A DNA stretch of 64,000 nt, taken from the NCBI RefSeq assembly GCF_964204865.1, contig NC_135263.1, positions 3,102,501 to 3,166,500 of the forward strand, written 5' to 3'. Position numbers and translations under genes: made by a program. The stretch is from Styela clava (Eukaryota; Chordata; Ascidiacea; Stolidobranchia; Styelidae). Within the stretch, counting starts at the first letter, position 1; every line of letters begins with the position of its first letter. Shown piece after piece: positions 12,401 through 21,030 of this stretch. Below the pieces are notes generated by a model that saw only the letters and a list, made by a program, of their open reading frames with translations, had not been told where the DNA came from and made no database searches.

Positions 12401-15400
12401 AACCGTTATGGGTATTTTCGGGATGTTAACATAATTATTTTAAAATCGCTAACCACTTGACCATTGCAGTAATTCCTACTCTGTGATTTACCTTTATTGA
12501 TTGGAACAGAATTTCTTTCAGGTTTGGTGCTTCCAGTAGACAGGGGTAAGGATGTTGTAGAGGTTGCTCTGAATGCTGGAAAATAATTCAGGTATTTTAA
12601 TGGTATTGTCTTTCGTTATAGTACATCATAAATAGCACAGTAAAGAGTGCACCCGAAGTATGTATACCAAGATGGCGCACAGCCTGAACATAGCATGTGT
12701 ACCAGGTTAAGGTTCAGGTTATGCGTCATCTTGGTAAGAATACTTCCAGAGCGCCCAGTGAAGATTGCAATAAAGCATATCTGAAAAATATTGGGATAAT
12801 AGAGTCCTTCACTAGGTACTGTTCGTTATGATCAACTTTATTGAATTAAATTAACTGCAATTTGTTTAATTCGTTAACTAGAACAATAAAACAAAACCCC
12901 CCAAAAATGGCCCTAAAACGGTGAATTTATAAAAATTCACATACAAGCCCACTCTACAAATCAGAATACGTCGTACGCATCTTTCACAGCAGATGGTTGC
13001 TTTAGTTACGTGCATATAACTTGGTTTGGCTATTTTTTTTGAGTCTTAAACTCGACTATTTGCGAGAATTTACGAGGGGTATTTTCATAGAAGAGTGTTC
13101 AGAGTTTATGGATCATGTAAGCTTGAGAATCACTGACTTAGACAGCTTTTTTACAAAAAAAATTTTTTTTATGAATGCTAAAATACCCATCAATAATTGA
13201 AAAATGCCTTGGGTTGCAAAAATCATCACGAAACAATAAAAGCAACACATGGTATGGAAAAAGTAATGTAACTAACGCAGCAGATTATGTTGTGGTTCTC
13301 TTTGTCCAGTCTCTTCTAACACATTATCAATTTTTTCGATTGACAAGGGCTCTTCTTCAAGAAAAGTTCCCAAAGCTGAAAATTTGATTAATCAGATTAG
13401 AACATATAATGAGATATTGATACGAAAATTTTGGTTTTCTTGACTAAAAAAAAAATCAAATTCAACTCCAGCTCTCAAATGCAAGATTACTGAACTCTGT
13501 AAACAAAGACTCAAGCTACTGTTTAAATTAAATTAACTACCGTAAGAATGTTTTGAAAGTCTGCGATCCCTGACTTTGATGAGTTTAGAAATTAATATCA
13601 GTATACTACTTGACTCCGCAACCCTTTAAATGTGAGGAAAGCTTAATCTGAATACAACTGAAAAATGACTATGTGGAAAATTTTGACATGAGGTGTTATA
13701 AGAAAATCTGAATGTGGTGTTGCGCTTCTTGATAAGCATTAGGAATATGCTTGCCCTATCGCACCTCTGGTAACCCTGCGTGGGTTCACAAGTTCGAAGT
13801 CCAAGGCATATAATTATGTGTGAGGGGATTGCTGGACTCCTCACTGCCATAGAGTGGTTCACATAACTACTGGTCGGTTATGACTTCCTCCACCATAAAG
13901 ACCATCTGAATACCAAACAAAAAATAACTGGCAAACTAATCCTATACCCCACCATGCACTGGCCATAAAAGGCCTCTCCGCTGGGATAAATATGGAAATC
14001 ACATCCTAATAAAAAAAATTGCAAATTGGCGAAAATAGTATACCGGTACTAACATGGCTCAGTCTCTATCCTCTTCACAGGAAACTCCTCCCTAGTTTCA
14101 GATGTTGATGGCTTATCAGAAGATGCTTGTGCACCTACTAAATATGAATTATTGAAGTATATTCACCTTAAAAATTAACTATCAAAAAAATGACCAATAA
14201 TAATTTAAATTATAGATATTTTATTGACAAAAATGTTAATATTTAATTTTTGTTTTTCCTTACATTAGATTACAAAATCTTTAAATTGCCTCCATATTAA
14301 AAAAAGGTTGAAGATGTCATTGAATTTAGTGCTACGACCTAGAGATTAGCATGTCGCATGCAACGACGCAAGTATACAGAAAGTCTCTTGCCCGCTGCCT
14401 CCATGCCGACCAAACGAGGTATGAGGTCAGCCCGGAAGGCTAAAGAAAAAAAGCACTGGTTCAAAAAATATGATAGCTCTGTACGCACTAACAGCTTGCA
14501 TTAAGCCTCACTAAGTGTATTACCACAGAAAAGCATTGCACTTTTTAGAAAAATGTTTTAAATTGTTTTTAGGTTGGACTATGGACAAGACTATACACAG
14601 GCAGGACTAGAAACTTTCAGATCTGGCATTGCTTATTCTATTTATTACATCCTGCACAAGATAGTAGTTTCAACCACAAGGCCAAACAAAATAATCGAGC
14701 ATAAAAGAGATTTCAGGCATACCAGACTGCTCAGTGTTATCTTCATAATTCTTCGTAACTCCTGAAAATTGTGATTCAGGATCAAAAACTATCTTGGCCT
14801 GTGTCTGTAAAAAAATTGTACTTTGTACTTACCATAAATGAAAATTGCACATTCAATTTCAGTTTAGTTCATAAAGGTTTCGGTATTTAATTTTTTTGTA
14901 AGAAAAAAAAGAAATACAGTAATATGATTACATAGCTTAATAATATGTGACAAAATACAGTACCATGCCATATTACTAGGCCAGGTAGAGTATGGGTATT
15001 TCAGATAGGTATTCTATGTACAATTGCATTGGATTTATTTTTGTTTAAACTTGTGTGAAGTTTGAGGACTGTTATTGGCTCATCATGACTTCCAATAACA
15101 AGGTAGCTTGTATTGGCACAAAGGTTAAAAATTACACAGAATGGCATATGAAAGTGTACCCATGGTTCATGGATTATAAAACAAGAGAGTGAAGCTCGAA
15201 TGTGACTGAGCATTGGACTCCTTGTTGGTGTAGGGCAGTTCACGCAAGCGCTCGTCGTGATTCGGCATATGATTAAGCCCTCGCCTCCCATAGAATATTA
15301 CGTAAATTCTATCCTTTCCATAGTACTACAGCATGGGAAAAATATAATTTCATTCTATCGGCTCCTAACTTCATGCAATCTATGTAATACATTTTTTAGT

Positions 15401-18400
15401 GTTTGAAAATTGCTTTACTTAACCCGGTGGTTACCTGTGTTTTATGGCCAGTGACCCCCTTCTAGAGGTTATCAGCACCCACAAGCCCCTATTTATCATT
15501 CCAGTGGTATGTATAGTGTCATTTTGATTGGTAGATTCTAAGTCCTATTATTTTCAAATAATTCATACTCAACAAAGTGAAAACACTGTGATTTGTGAAA
15601 TAATATTACCAAGCAATAGAACTATAAAGAATAGGGAGTTTTCTTGTAAAATGAAAAGTAAAATCAAATTTGCACGTGGCATTGTGGCTCCCCTCCATTG
15701 GCCCCCCGCAAACTGACTGAGCCCTAGATGGGAACTTACCCCAAAACATCAACGCAAATGCAACATTGAGTAGGAGGAGGAGTTGAAAATTTTCCCTTAT
15801 GCGATAATTATTCAATCTTATTCAAATCTTTAATTTTGTGGCATAAAATCAATGCTAAACTAGTAGAAATATTGAAATCGAAAATACACACATACCGTTA
15901 TTTGAAATAATTTGCTACTTGCTGTGTCACGCAGTGACTTTTTTTGCTCTTCCGAAATTGTGCAACCAGACAGATCTAGTTTTTTTCGGATTTTCTTATG
16001 CTTCAGTAAACTAAGAAGTTTTTCGAACAATGTATCAGAAAGATCGTAATTGATGATGCTCAAGTGTTTGAACTGAAAATGTAAAATTTATCATTAAATC
16101 ATATTTATTCATGGCTTAGCAATTGTCGTTTCTTGCTAATCATAACAACACATTGGACTTACTGCACTGTGTTGGTTCACATGGTTAAATTCTTATTTAA
16201 TCAGTTAAAGTATTAAAAAATGGGTACGAGCAAAAGAATTGCTGATCCTGTAAGTTCTGGCTAGTCACAGCTTCCCCCACTTCTCAAAGTCATTGTAGTT
16301 AAAAGTATTAGACTTAGCTATTGCATATTAAAGTCTTGGGTTCAAATCCCATGCTCACCACTTCAGATTCAGGTAAGATTCTAAGCTACAGTGAATAGTT
16401 ACGGTTTATTTAGAGTGAAAGGTGTATAAATATATCACATGAAAAATTCGGGGCTAGTTCACAAATCGCCGTCAAGTAGTTCTAGCTGGCGTGGCATAAC
16501 CATTTTCGCATATGTCATACGCCATCCAAAAATTATGTCACTACAACGTCAACGTTTTTGTCGTCGTAACGTCCCGATATGAGAGAGATCGCTGGCGTGT
16601 TCGTTATCGTCGGCAGAGATGCCATTCCGAGCGATTGTGGCTTATCTTGGCAAGCTCTATGACCTGATTGTGACGTCGTAGTGATGTAATTTTTGAATGA
16701 CGTAGTCAGGTGAGGGTTAGGAATAACGTATTCAAAAATGTTTGTGCCAACTAGAAGTACTTACGGCGCTTAGTGAACATGCGCCAAAAATTCAATTAAA
16801 TTATCTTATTGCCCTCCACTCCCCTAGAATAAAGAGGGAACCAACAACCTTCTACTAAGTCAGTGTAATGTTTACATGAGGTAAAAAACGCACAGCCATT
16901 AACGATACAGCACAGTGGAAACAACAGAAAAAAAGTAACTGGGCACTCTGCTTCAACTGAGATTGCAAATATTTATGTATTGCTACTTCTTATTTGCTAA
17001 TCTAATACTAAGTCAATTATTTTTTCCAAATTTTCCATATTGGTGTGAGAGATTCGATTTCTGATTTTGAAGGGGTACAAAATGTTACAGGATAAGTACA
17101 CCCCATATTGAACACCGGCCAAAAGCAAGGAAGTCAAATAAGTAGAAAAATTCATGGTTTACCCAAACAAAATCTAAAGATCATAAGTCAGTTTTTACAA
17201 CAATTTAGGCAGTTCACGTTTTAACAAATTTTAGCTATACCTTTTTAGAACTTTCTTGGATTTGTGTCAATATCCTTCCTAGATTGTCTTCTGGAATTTC
17301 ATGAGATACTTTCAAAGAAGAAAGAGACCGTTGCTTTATCAACTTCACTAAAGCCTCTGTGCAACCCTCAGTGTGTCCATTTTCGGTAATGTCAAGTTGA
17401 GTTGACTGTGAATGAGAAAGCAAACATGTAATAAAAAAGTAACCAACATTGTGACACAAAAGCACAGCGTTCAATTTGAATGGGGATCTTGGCAAAAATC
17501 AAAATTAGCAAAAAAATATTTTAGCTCAGATGAAAAATATGCTTAAGGAATCGGTACTCTGGACTTGATTTTTTCGAATAATCACTCATCGAAAGATAGG
17601 TTTAAAATTGAATATTTAAAAAAGTTACCAAACTAAGGGGTCAGCTTATACGTGCATAACTCTGATCGCACTCAAACGAAATGACATCATGCCAAATTCC
17701 AACAGCTACAACTCAAACCATGCTAAGTTTTAGGGAATGACATCACAAACAGTCTGTGATTGGTCTGTATTTTAGGGTCGGATTATATGCAAATTTAGAC
17801 GCTTCAGAAGTATGTGTACCAATATGACTATGAGGTAACTAATTTTGTTCGCCTATTCTACATCGCCTATTTTACATTACTATTTTATAAGTTGTGTAAA
17901 GGGACTGAAACCTATGGGCAGGGGGCATATTCACTTGGCTAACAGAGACAGTCCTGAACTCGTAATAGAACTAAAGTAAGAAAAATCCGAATATAATTAT
18001 GGCCTAACCCTAACCTTGTACACATACTAGGGGAGTACCCAAATTTTTCTAAATTCACCACTTCACAGCTGTCTTCAGGGGGTCGGCTTATATGCAGGGT
18101 TGGCTTACATGTGCGGATATTTTAAAACTATTGAATTAAATGAAATAAAAATATATGGAAGAATTTCCAATCTGCAATAGCATTTTCAATCTGACTCACT
18201 TTTTTGTCAGGATTTTTTGACAAGGCCTCGAGGAAATTGCACAAGTCTTCTCCATTGGAAAAGCAACTTTTCACAGTCACCTTCTTGAGCTCAGTACAAT
18301 TTTCTGAGACAAAATTCAAAGCTTTGTAGTTCACATTCTCATCCAGCTGGTTCAAATATATATTTACAGCTATCTTTCTTTTTTTTTTTCCATTCAATTT

Positions 18401-18469
18401 TTCATGAAGACTAATCAGATCTGCGCCATTGGATATTACCTCTACATTACTTTTATTGACCATGGCCAT
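246..18469 (-). CDS. LRR-linker-ZU5-UPA-transmembrane protein (PIDD/FIIND-like), 16 exons
   Basis: I joined 16 minus-strand exons by their GT-AG sites and reading phase: 18469-18200, 17405-17241, 16072-15896, 14804-14723, 14137-14054, 13375-13277, 12575-12492, 11195-11115, 11015-10944, 10308-10240, 9246-9187, 8382-8212, 7027-6938, 5818-5000, 1064-975 and 469-246. They total 2637 nt (878 aa plus stop) with no phase conflict. Domain order: LRR-like residues 1-204, low-complexity linker about 205-501, ZU5 about 510-625, UPA-like about 640-775, hydrophobic hairpin about 828-866, basic end. ZU5-UPA pairs are known from PIDD1, UNC5, ankyrins and the FIIND of NLRP1/CARD8, where they scaffold death-domain signalling and can self-cleave. 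No Death, CARD or NACHT domain is visible here. Function is inferred only: perhaps a membrane-anchored apoptosis or innate-immune scaffold. The exon set is not confirmed by transcripts, and further cassette exons could exist. Confidence 0.72.
975..1064 (-). CDS. Exon 15 of the LRR-ZU5 gene: post-UPA segment
   Basis: A 90-nt phase 1-1 exon with acceptor CTTTTTCAG and consensus donor GTAAGT. It encodes NRKLKIKATDGSIVAIDTEN and a few more residues. Could finish the UPA fold or be a linker to the membrane segment. A 3.9-kb intron, mostly transposon, separates it from exon 14. Confidence 0.6.
1290..1395 (+). repeat. tRNA-derived SINE, 3' part
   Basis: Carries the 3' part of the main SINE of this window: CCGATATAAACTAGTAACC, then CCATATG, then the GGGATAAATATGTGAATCC tail. 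It abuts an inverted copy at 1400-1655. Confidence 0.6.
1400..1655 (-). repeat. tRNA-derived SINE, nearly full, inverted
   Basis: Reverse-strand copy reading from the GGCGCCTTATGCTAAGCGTT head to the GGGATAAATATATAAATCC tail. A short internal deletion removes the box-B region. It lies tail to tail with the preceding copy. Confidence 0.65.
1812..4793. mobile_element. 3-kb inverted-repeat transposon in intron 14 of the LRR-ZU5 gene
   Basis: Ends CAGGGATGGCCATTTCCGAA and, on the other strand, CAGGGATGGCCAATTCGAAT. Flanked by a 7-bp direct repeat GTCACAA (1805-1811 and 4794-4800). Terminal CAGGG suggests the hAT superfamily, though hAT normally duplicates 8 bp. Inside are four GTGACACTACRGGAC-like motifs (about 2109, 2288, 2474, 2489) and degenerate repeats around GTAAACTGCC (about 3500 and 3920). 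No transposase ORF; non-autonomous. Confidence 0.7.
5000..5818 (-). CDS. Exon 14 of the LRR-ZU5 gene: ZU5 and UPA-like domains
   Basis: A single 819-nt exon, phase 1 at both ends (acceptor CTTTTTTTGCAG, donor GTATAA), residues about 502-774. The first half is a ZU5 domain: VTFPPGSF, GKLEIDPLKWPPG, ITPMLFIKSE, then WEVIATQPLTSLTRFSFSS and the closing strand SPFIIG. The second half is UPA-like: YLLDCRVHTKPEN, an LEEHLLKYNLGSL segment, NDRIAITIKCVNPNG and an RRLEISCDLFV strand. The ZU5/UPA boundary carries Arg-Phe-Ser-Phe-Ser-Ser (618-623), with His597 22-24 residues upstream. This resembles the SF/S or HF/S autocleavage sites of FIIND proteins, PIDD and UNC5CL. Cleavage is inference. The domain calls rest on motif reading, not a profile search. 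Confidence 0.75.
6105..6425 (+). repeat. tRNA-derived SINE in intron 13 of the LRR-ZU5 gene
   Basis: Box-B-like AGGTTTGAATCTTG at about 6184 followed by GGGGATAAATATGTGCG, the GGTTCACGTAACCACTGGTC core and the GGGATAAATATGAAAATTC tail. Near full length. Confidence 0.65.
6938..7027 (-). CDS. Exon 13 of the LRR-ZU5 gene: last linker exon
   Basis: A 90-nt phase 1-1 exon (acceptor TTTAAATAG, consensus GTGAGT donor). Encodes FMDMGAKFEPDLQEAQ and a polar end. It joins directly in phase to the ZU5 exon. Confidence 0.6.
7400..7630 (+). mobile_element. hAT-type MITE fragment (57.7-kb family)
   Basis: Internal sequence matches the complete copy at 57735-58030 (CCCCCTGTTTGTCAT, GTGAAATAACCTCGTCAAGC, GCGCCTAGCATT). 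The ends are eroded and no target duplication is seen. An ORF at 7159-7497 overlaps it and is not a gene. Confidence 0.55.
8212..8382 (-). CDS. Exon 12 of the LRR-ZU5 gene: Ser/Asp-rich linker
   Basis: A 171-nt phase 1-1 exon (acceptor TTTTTAACAG, donor GTAATT). It encodes 56 residues with a Ser/Asp tract (SQSSSDSYVSSDDESVVSV) followed by an acidic stretch (DQEEDLAVEE). The tract has several casein-kinase-2-like sites; probably disordered. Confidence 0.6.
8705..8945 (+). repeat. tRNA-derived SINE copy
   Basis: Starts at box-B-like GGGACTCGAATCTCATGGG and continues through GATTAAT-like core text to the CAGGATAAATATTTTGACC tail. The 5' box-A part is missing. Confidence 0.6.
9187..9246 (-). CDS. 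Exon 11 of the LRR-ZU5 gene: linker, paralogous to exon 10
   Basis: A 60-nt phase 1-1 exon (acceptor TTTCATTCAG, donor GTGAGA) encoding SMTASTETLVSREEFEIKN. Too short to be found as an ORF; supported by both splice sites, phase and its similarity to exon 10. Confidence 0.57.
9382..9614. mobile_element. hAT-type MITE with exact 8-bp target duplication
   Basis: 233 bp with terminal inverted repeats CAGGGCTACTCAACT / AGTTGAGTAGCCCTG. Exact duplication CTCTAATT at 9374-9381 and 9615-9622. Confidence 0.85.
9706..10010 (+). mobile_element. hAT element, 5' end and transposase N-terminus remnant
   Basis: Begins CAGGGGTCGACAACCCGCAG and has the GC-rich CCGGCCCGCGCC segment typical of hAT ends. At about 9902 an ATG opens a peptide MATKRRKVDAKCKGFN, which resembles the N-terminus of hAT transposases related to vertebrate ZBED/GTF2IRD2 proteins. 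The frame decays soon after. No 3' end found. Confidence 0.55.
10240..10308 (-). CDS. Exon 10 of the LRR-ZU5 gene: linker, paralogous to exon 11
   Basis: A 69-nt phase 1-1 exon (acceptor TCTATACAG, donor GTGAAC). The peptide starts FMAASTKTLIS and ends KNG, matching SMTASTETLVS...KNG of exon 11. The two look like products of an exon duplication. Confidence 0.57.
10495..10770 (-). repeat. tRNA-derived SINE copy, inverted
   Basis: Reverse-strand SINE, from the tail at 10495 (ATATTTATCTCTAAGAG on plus) to GCGAACCCATGTAGAGTAATC at about 10745. Directly followed by a second partial copy. Confidence 0.6.
10775..10925 (-). repeat. tRNA-derived SINE, partial second copy
   Basis: Repeats the GTTATTTGTTTGTGCTGTAT to CTTGCACCAAATTATCCC part of the preceding element and ends at the ATGCTTGGCACATTGCGTC head. 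Tandem with it. Confidence 0.55.
10944..11015 (-). CDS. Exon 9 of the LRR-ZU5 gene: linker
   Basis: A 72-nt phase 1-1 exon (acceptor TTTTCCAG, donor GTAAGT). Encodes ASSRSSLINPLFHKNF and a short basic tail. No domain; similar in size and phase to its neighbours. Confidence 0.57.
11115..11195 (-). CDS. Exon 8 of the LRR-ZU5 gene: linker with DSG motif
   Basis: An 81-nt phase 1-1 exon (acceptor TTTTTTCAG, donor GTGAAC). Contains SRDSGVGESTNSLDSG. The DSGVGES core resembles a beta-TrCP phosphodegron (DSG followed by Ser), but this is a short motif that can occur by chance. Confidence 0.58.
11240..11505 (-). repeat. tRNA-derived SINE copy, inverted
   Basis: Reverse-strand copy with tail ATATTTATCCCAGGG at the left and head sequence ending TGATGCGCC on the right; it lies in intron 7. 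Confidence 0.65.
11881..12362. mobile_element. hAT-type MITE with exact 8-bp target duplication
   Basis: 482 bp. Terminal inverted repeats CAGGGGTGGGCAAC / GTTGCCCACCCCTG. Exact duplication CCCTATAC at 11873-11880 and 12363-12370. Subterminal GGGCCGGACCCGGCCCGG is GC-rich against AT-rich surroundings. In intron 7 of the LRR-ZU5 gene. Confidence 0.9.
12492..12575 (-). CDS. Exon 7 of the LRR-ZU5 gene: Ser/Thr-rich linker
   Basis: An 84-nt phase 1-1 exon (acceptor TTTTCCAG, donor GTAAAT) rich in Ser, Thr and Pro: TSTTSLPLSTGSTKPERNS. Probably disordered. Separated from exon 8 by an intron that holds a complete hAT MITE and a SINE. Confidence 0.55.
12645..12762. mobile_element. Short foldback element, 118 bp
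   Basis: Near-palindromic: GCACCCGAAGTATGTATACC and AAGATGGCGCACAGCCTGAAC on the left pair with GTTCAGGTTATGCGTCATCTT and GAATACTTCCAGAGCGCCC on the right. Compact member of the GTATGTGTACCAAGATGG family. Confidence 0.75.
13277..13375 (-). CDS. Exon 6 of the LRR-ZU5 gene: acidic linker
   Basis: A 99-nt phase 1-1 exon with acceptor TTTTCAG and donor GTTAGT. It encodes an acidic stretch containing FLEEEPLSIEKIDNVLEE. In-frame read-through past the donor meets a stop at once (the TAG within GTTAG), so splicing is required. The non-consensus but shared donor of exons 5 and 6 supports both. Confidence 0.5.
13712..14008 (+). repeat. tRNA-derived SINE, near full length
   Basis: Head GTTGCGCTTCTTGATAAGC, box-B-like ACAAGTTCGAAGTCC, TAATTATGTGTGAGGGG, and tail GGGATAAATATGGAAATC. 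In intron 5. Confidence 0.7.
14054..14137 (-). CDS. Exon 5 of the LRR-ZU5 gene: linker, tandem acceptor
   Basis: A phase 1-1 exon, Ser/Glu-rich (SSDKPSTSETREEF). The acceptor reads TAGTAG, so the exon can begin at 14137 or 14134 with one codon difference and no frame change. The donor is GTTAGT, the same as in exon 6. Low complexity, no known domain. Confidence 0.5.
14723..14804 (-). CDS. Exon 4 of the LRR-ZU5 gene: phase 0 to phase 1 switch
   Basis: An 82-nt exon (acceptor TTTTTTTACAG, donor GTATGC) that starts in phase 0 and ends in phase 1. It joins the phase-0 LRR exons to the phase-1 linker exons. The acidic segment KNYEDNTEQS lies at its end. No domain recognised. Confidence 0.55.
15165..15325 (+). 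repeat. SINE fragment
   Basis: Contains GGACTCCTTGTTGGTGTAGG, a GCAGTTCACGCAAGCGC core and GGCATATGATTAAGCC, with the tail shortened to TAAATTCTATCC. Confidence 0.5.
15424..15716 (+). mobile_element. hAT-type MITE (57.7-kb family)
   Basis: Matches the intact 57735-58030 copy through most of its length: GGTGGTTACCTGTGTTTTAT, AATTCATACTCAACAAAGTG, CAAGCAATAGAACTATAAAG. The right terminus is degraded. Confidence 0.6.
15896..16072 (-). CDS. Exon 3 of the LRR-ZU5 gene: LRR
   Basis: A 59-codon exon, phase 0 at both ends, acceptor ATTTTCAG and donor GTATGT. It carries the clearest LRR of the gene: FKHLSIINYDLSD followed by KKLDLSGCTISEEQKKSL, which matches the LxLSxxxI...L pattern of NLR/ribonuclease-inhibitor repeats. 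Residues 146-204. Confidence 0.65.
17241..17405 (-). CDS. Exon 2 of the LRR-ZU5 gene: LRR-like
   Basis: A 55-codon exon, phase 0 at both ends, with a pyrimidine-rich acceptor (CTCATTCACAG) and a GTATAG donor. It encodes residues 91-145, with TEALVKLIKQRSLSSLKV and EDNLGRILTQI, an alternating helix/strand pattern as in NLR-type LRRs. One repeat per phase-0 exon of 55-60 codons is the usual layout for such LRRs. Confidence 0.6.
17797..18032. mobile_element. Foldback-family element, long version
   Basis: Left end CGCTTCAGAAGTATGTGTACC and right end reading GTACACATACTAGGGGAGTAC. The interior (GTGTAAAGGGACTGAAACC, ATGGCCTAACCCTAACC) is shared with copies at 20.8, 27.9 and 61.8 kb. In intron 1 of the LRR-ZU5 gene. 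Confidence 0.7.
18200..18469 (-). CDS. Exon 1 of the LRR-ZU5 gene: start codon and LRR-like region
   Basis: Encodes residues 1-90. Two in-frame ATGs lie at the start (MAM...); the second has the better context (GCCATGG). An in-frame TAA at 18478-18476 lies between the ATG and a good acceptor (TTTAG, ending at 18484). This exon therefore probably begins translation and is preceded by a 5'-UTR intron. It ends at a strong GTGAGT donor in phase 0. Leucine spacing around LNFVSENCTELKKVTV looks like a ribonuclease-inhibitor or NLR type LRR, but it is degenerate. Confidence 0.6.
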
Positions 18470-18614
18470 ATAGTTTTATATTTCTAAATGAAACAAAAGA
18501 AAACAAAATTGTCATGAAATGTGAATATAAGCATTTTTAATGATATTTTCAAATTAACATGCATGAAGCAAATACAATTTCTATTCCTAGGAATCTCATT
18601 CTTATATTGACATA

Positions 18615-18870
18615 AATTTTCATATTTATCCTGGGAGGGAGAGACAAGCCAATATGACCCCTCAATCCTATGACATATCACAGACTTTCGTCCCATTACA
18701 GGTTCATGTCGGGTATAATATTATTTAGCTAGTTATTTATTTTGAGAAGCATGAACTTGATAGTGAACTACTCTACCACAAAGAGTTCAACAGTCATAAT
18801 AATCCATCACATGATTCAAACCTGCTAACCCACACAGGGAAATCAGAGGTGCGACAAAAACAGGGACTCT
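18615..18870 (-). repeat. SINE copy, inverted, upstream of the LRR-ZU5 start
   Basis: Plus-strand reading starts with the reversed tail ATATTTATCCTGGGAGGGAG and ends with CTAACCCACACAGGGAAATC; same family as the copy at 11240. Confidence 0.6.
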
Positions 18871-19019
18871 AAATGGGGTTATTTTAATAAAACCTAATTA
18901 TGCAAAATATTCAAGATACAGGGAAAAGAATCCTCTCTTACCTATCTAGCTAATTTGAAATCCAATACTATTCTATAGTTTAGGTTATCAAAGACCTCAT
19001 TATAAGTCAATGATATGTA

Positions 19020-19280
19020 GCAGCGTTGGGCTTAAACATCTAAGTGTTATGTATTTGCTTGACATTGCACCTCTGACTACCCTACATTGCCTACAAGGAC
19101 TCGCAGGTTCGGATTCTGCGGAGGATAATTATGTGTGAAAGAAGTGCTTGGCTCTGTGTCATCGTAACTGGTTAACTATTCCCACTAACTAAACTAAACA
19201 AAGGCATTGGTTCATCATATGATTAAGTTATCATATCATCTTTTTTTTCAGGGTATAAAAACCCTACTCCAATTTTATCC
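19020..19280 (+). repeat. SINE copy with box-B-like GGTTCGGATTC
   Basis: Head CATCTAAGTGTTATGTATTTG, GCAGGTTCGGATTCTGCGG, then GATAATTATGTGTGAAAG and a tail ending GGGTATAAAAACCCTA. Confidence 0.6.
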
Positions 19281-19794
19281 TGGTATATATACAAAATCAA
19301 TGCTTTGGGAACTAAGTTTTATGTAAGAGAAATTGAAAAGAGTACACAATTGATGACACCCATATAATGTATAGAATTAATACTAAATAAATTTGGAAAC
19401 TATATCAATCGGAACTGAAACTATGCAATCAAATTTGTATTCTATCTTTTACAAATGTCATGTGTAAATGTGTTGGGGGAACAAACTTGAATTATCGTAC
19501 TTTATTATCTAAACCTTGGGTATTTCTTTACATCTTAGATGTAGCGGATGCTTATCTTTGTTCAGACAAATTGGTGTGATATCTCTCATATTAAAAACAG
19601 CAGAAGACTAGCATTTTCCATTCGTTTCATCCATAGTTTGAAATATCACCCTGATGTTTTTTGCCTAATGTGATGCAAATTTTGTTTCTAATAAATAGCC
19701 ACCTCCTTATTAAAGTTTCAAATTCGCAACTTTCCTAGTGTAAAAGTCTGTCATGATTCTCCAATTATTTTATAATTTTTTTTATATCCCATCT

Positions 19795-19925
19795 ATTTGG
19801 CTGGACGGTGGTGTAACTAGTTATTGAGCAGTAGACTTAAATTTGCATCACATCTCTACAGTCAGACAGGAATTGCAGGTTTGGGCCCCACTGAGATAGC
19901 CATTAAAACCAAACTGAACCACGCT
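19795..19925 (+). repeat. Second tRNA-like SINE family
   Basis: GGCTGGACGGTGGTGTAACT resembles a box A and GCAGGTTTGGGCCCCAC a box B about 75 nt later, as in tRNA-derived SINEs. It does not fold as an intact tRNA by eye, so I do not call a tRNA gene. Confidence 0.4.
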
Positions 19926-20833
19926 TCTATATTGGTTATGAAGCCTTTTAGTTTTTAGTAAAAGTAATAAAAACTATAAAAATTTCAAAATCTGATATCC
20001 AAATTAAATATGTTTAAAACAGAAGTTGAACTATGATTTTCTGTTGGTTCAATATAACAATAAAAGCATTTAATTATCTTTTTACTATTTTATTTGCCTC
20101 ATATAATAATATATACGATAAATATAAACAATACAGTTTTTTATCTAAATTTAACAAAACATAATAACTCTTCATATTAGTACAATATCTGTAAATAAAG
20201 ATGCCTGAATTTCTATATCTGTCTTTAATAGCAAAGAAAGTCACTTTTATTTGAGTTTCAACAAGAACATCTTCTTCGAAGCTACAAGTAATAAAATATA
20301 TCCTTGAATTGTATCGCTTAGCCTTCTGACAGTCAATATGAATAAGATTTTCAAGGGCATTATATTGTACCTAGATTTTATTATACAGTTATTTGCGAAT
20401 ATAATGAAGCCAGGTGTCTCCACTGTTTACAATTTAATTGTATTATCATTTGACAACGTAACCTGATGACTAAAGTACAAAACTTTATCTCTGACTCTTT
20501 GTTGTCACTTCAGTATTTCTATTCAAGAGAAGTCAAGCAACAAAAGACATGAGAAGCGTCTGCGATATACTGAGAAACATAAAAGACCAAGCACGGCCAG
20601 AAAGAATTATAATGCTATGCCAAGTATGGAGTAAAAAAATTCAGACCCACTAATTGTGGAACTAGCAAAGTGTATTGATCCATTTTATTCTTAGCCACCT
20701 GTGAACTACTGGTAGCATATCTGCAGAACAAGCTTGAATCGAATAAGAAAACAAGAAACAAGAGGGAAACCACCGGGGTGTCAGTCACTGGGCTTGGTTA
20801 TATTTATTATATTTTTTGAACTGTACAAATTTA

Positions 20834-21030
20834 GGAACCCCAGTAGTATGTGTACCAAGTTAGGGTTAGGCCATAATCCGATTTAAAAAGTAAATATTCC
20901 AAGTAAATATTCCCTTCGCGGCTCTGCCCACCGGTTTTGATACTTCCTGGAATAAAATTATGGCCTAACCCTAACCTGGTACACATACTTCGTTCCACCA
21001 TCTTGGTTCACATGCTTCGGGAGTACCCAG
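20834..21030. mobile_element. Foldback-family element
   Basis: Left AACCCCAGTAGTATGTGTACC; right CCATCTTGGTTCACATGCTTC with GGGAGTACCC. Interior TTAGGGTTAGGCCATAATCC and its inverted partner are present. Confidence 0.65.

Noticed and set aside
19800..19880. tRNA gene
   Set aside because: Boxes A and B can be suggested, but no acceptor stem or anticodon arm pairs; treated as SINE.
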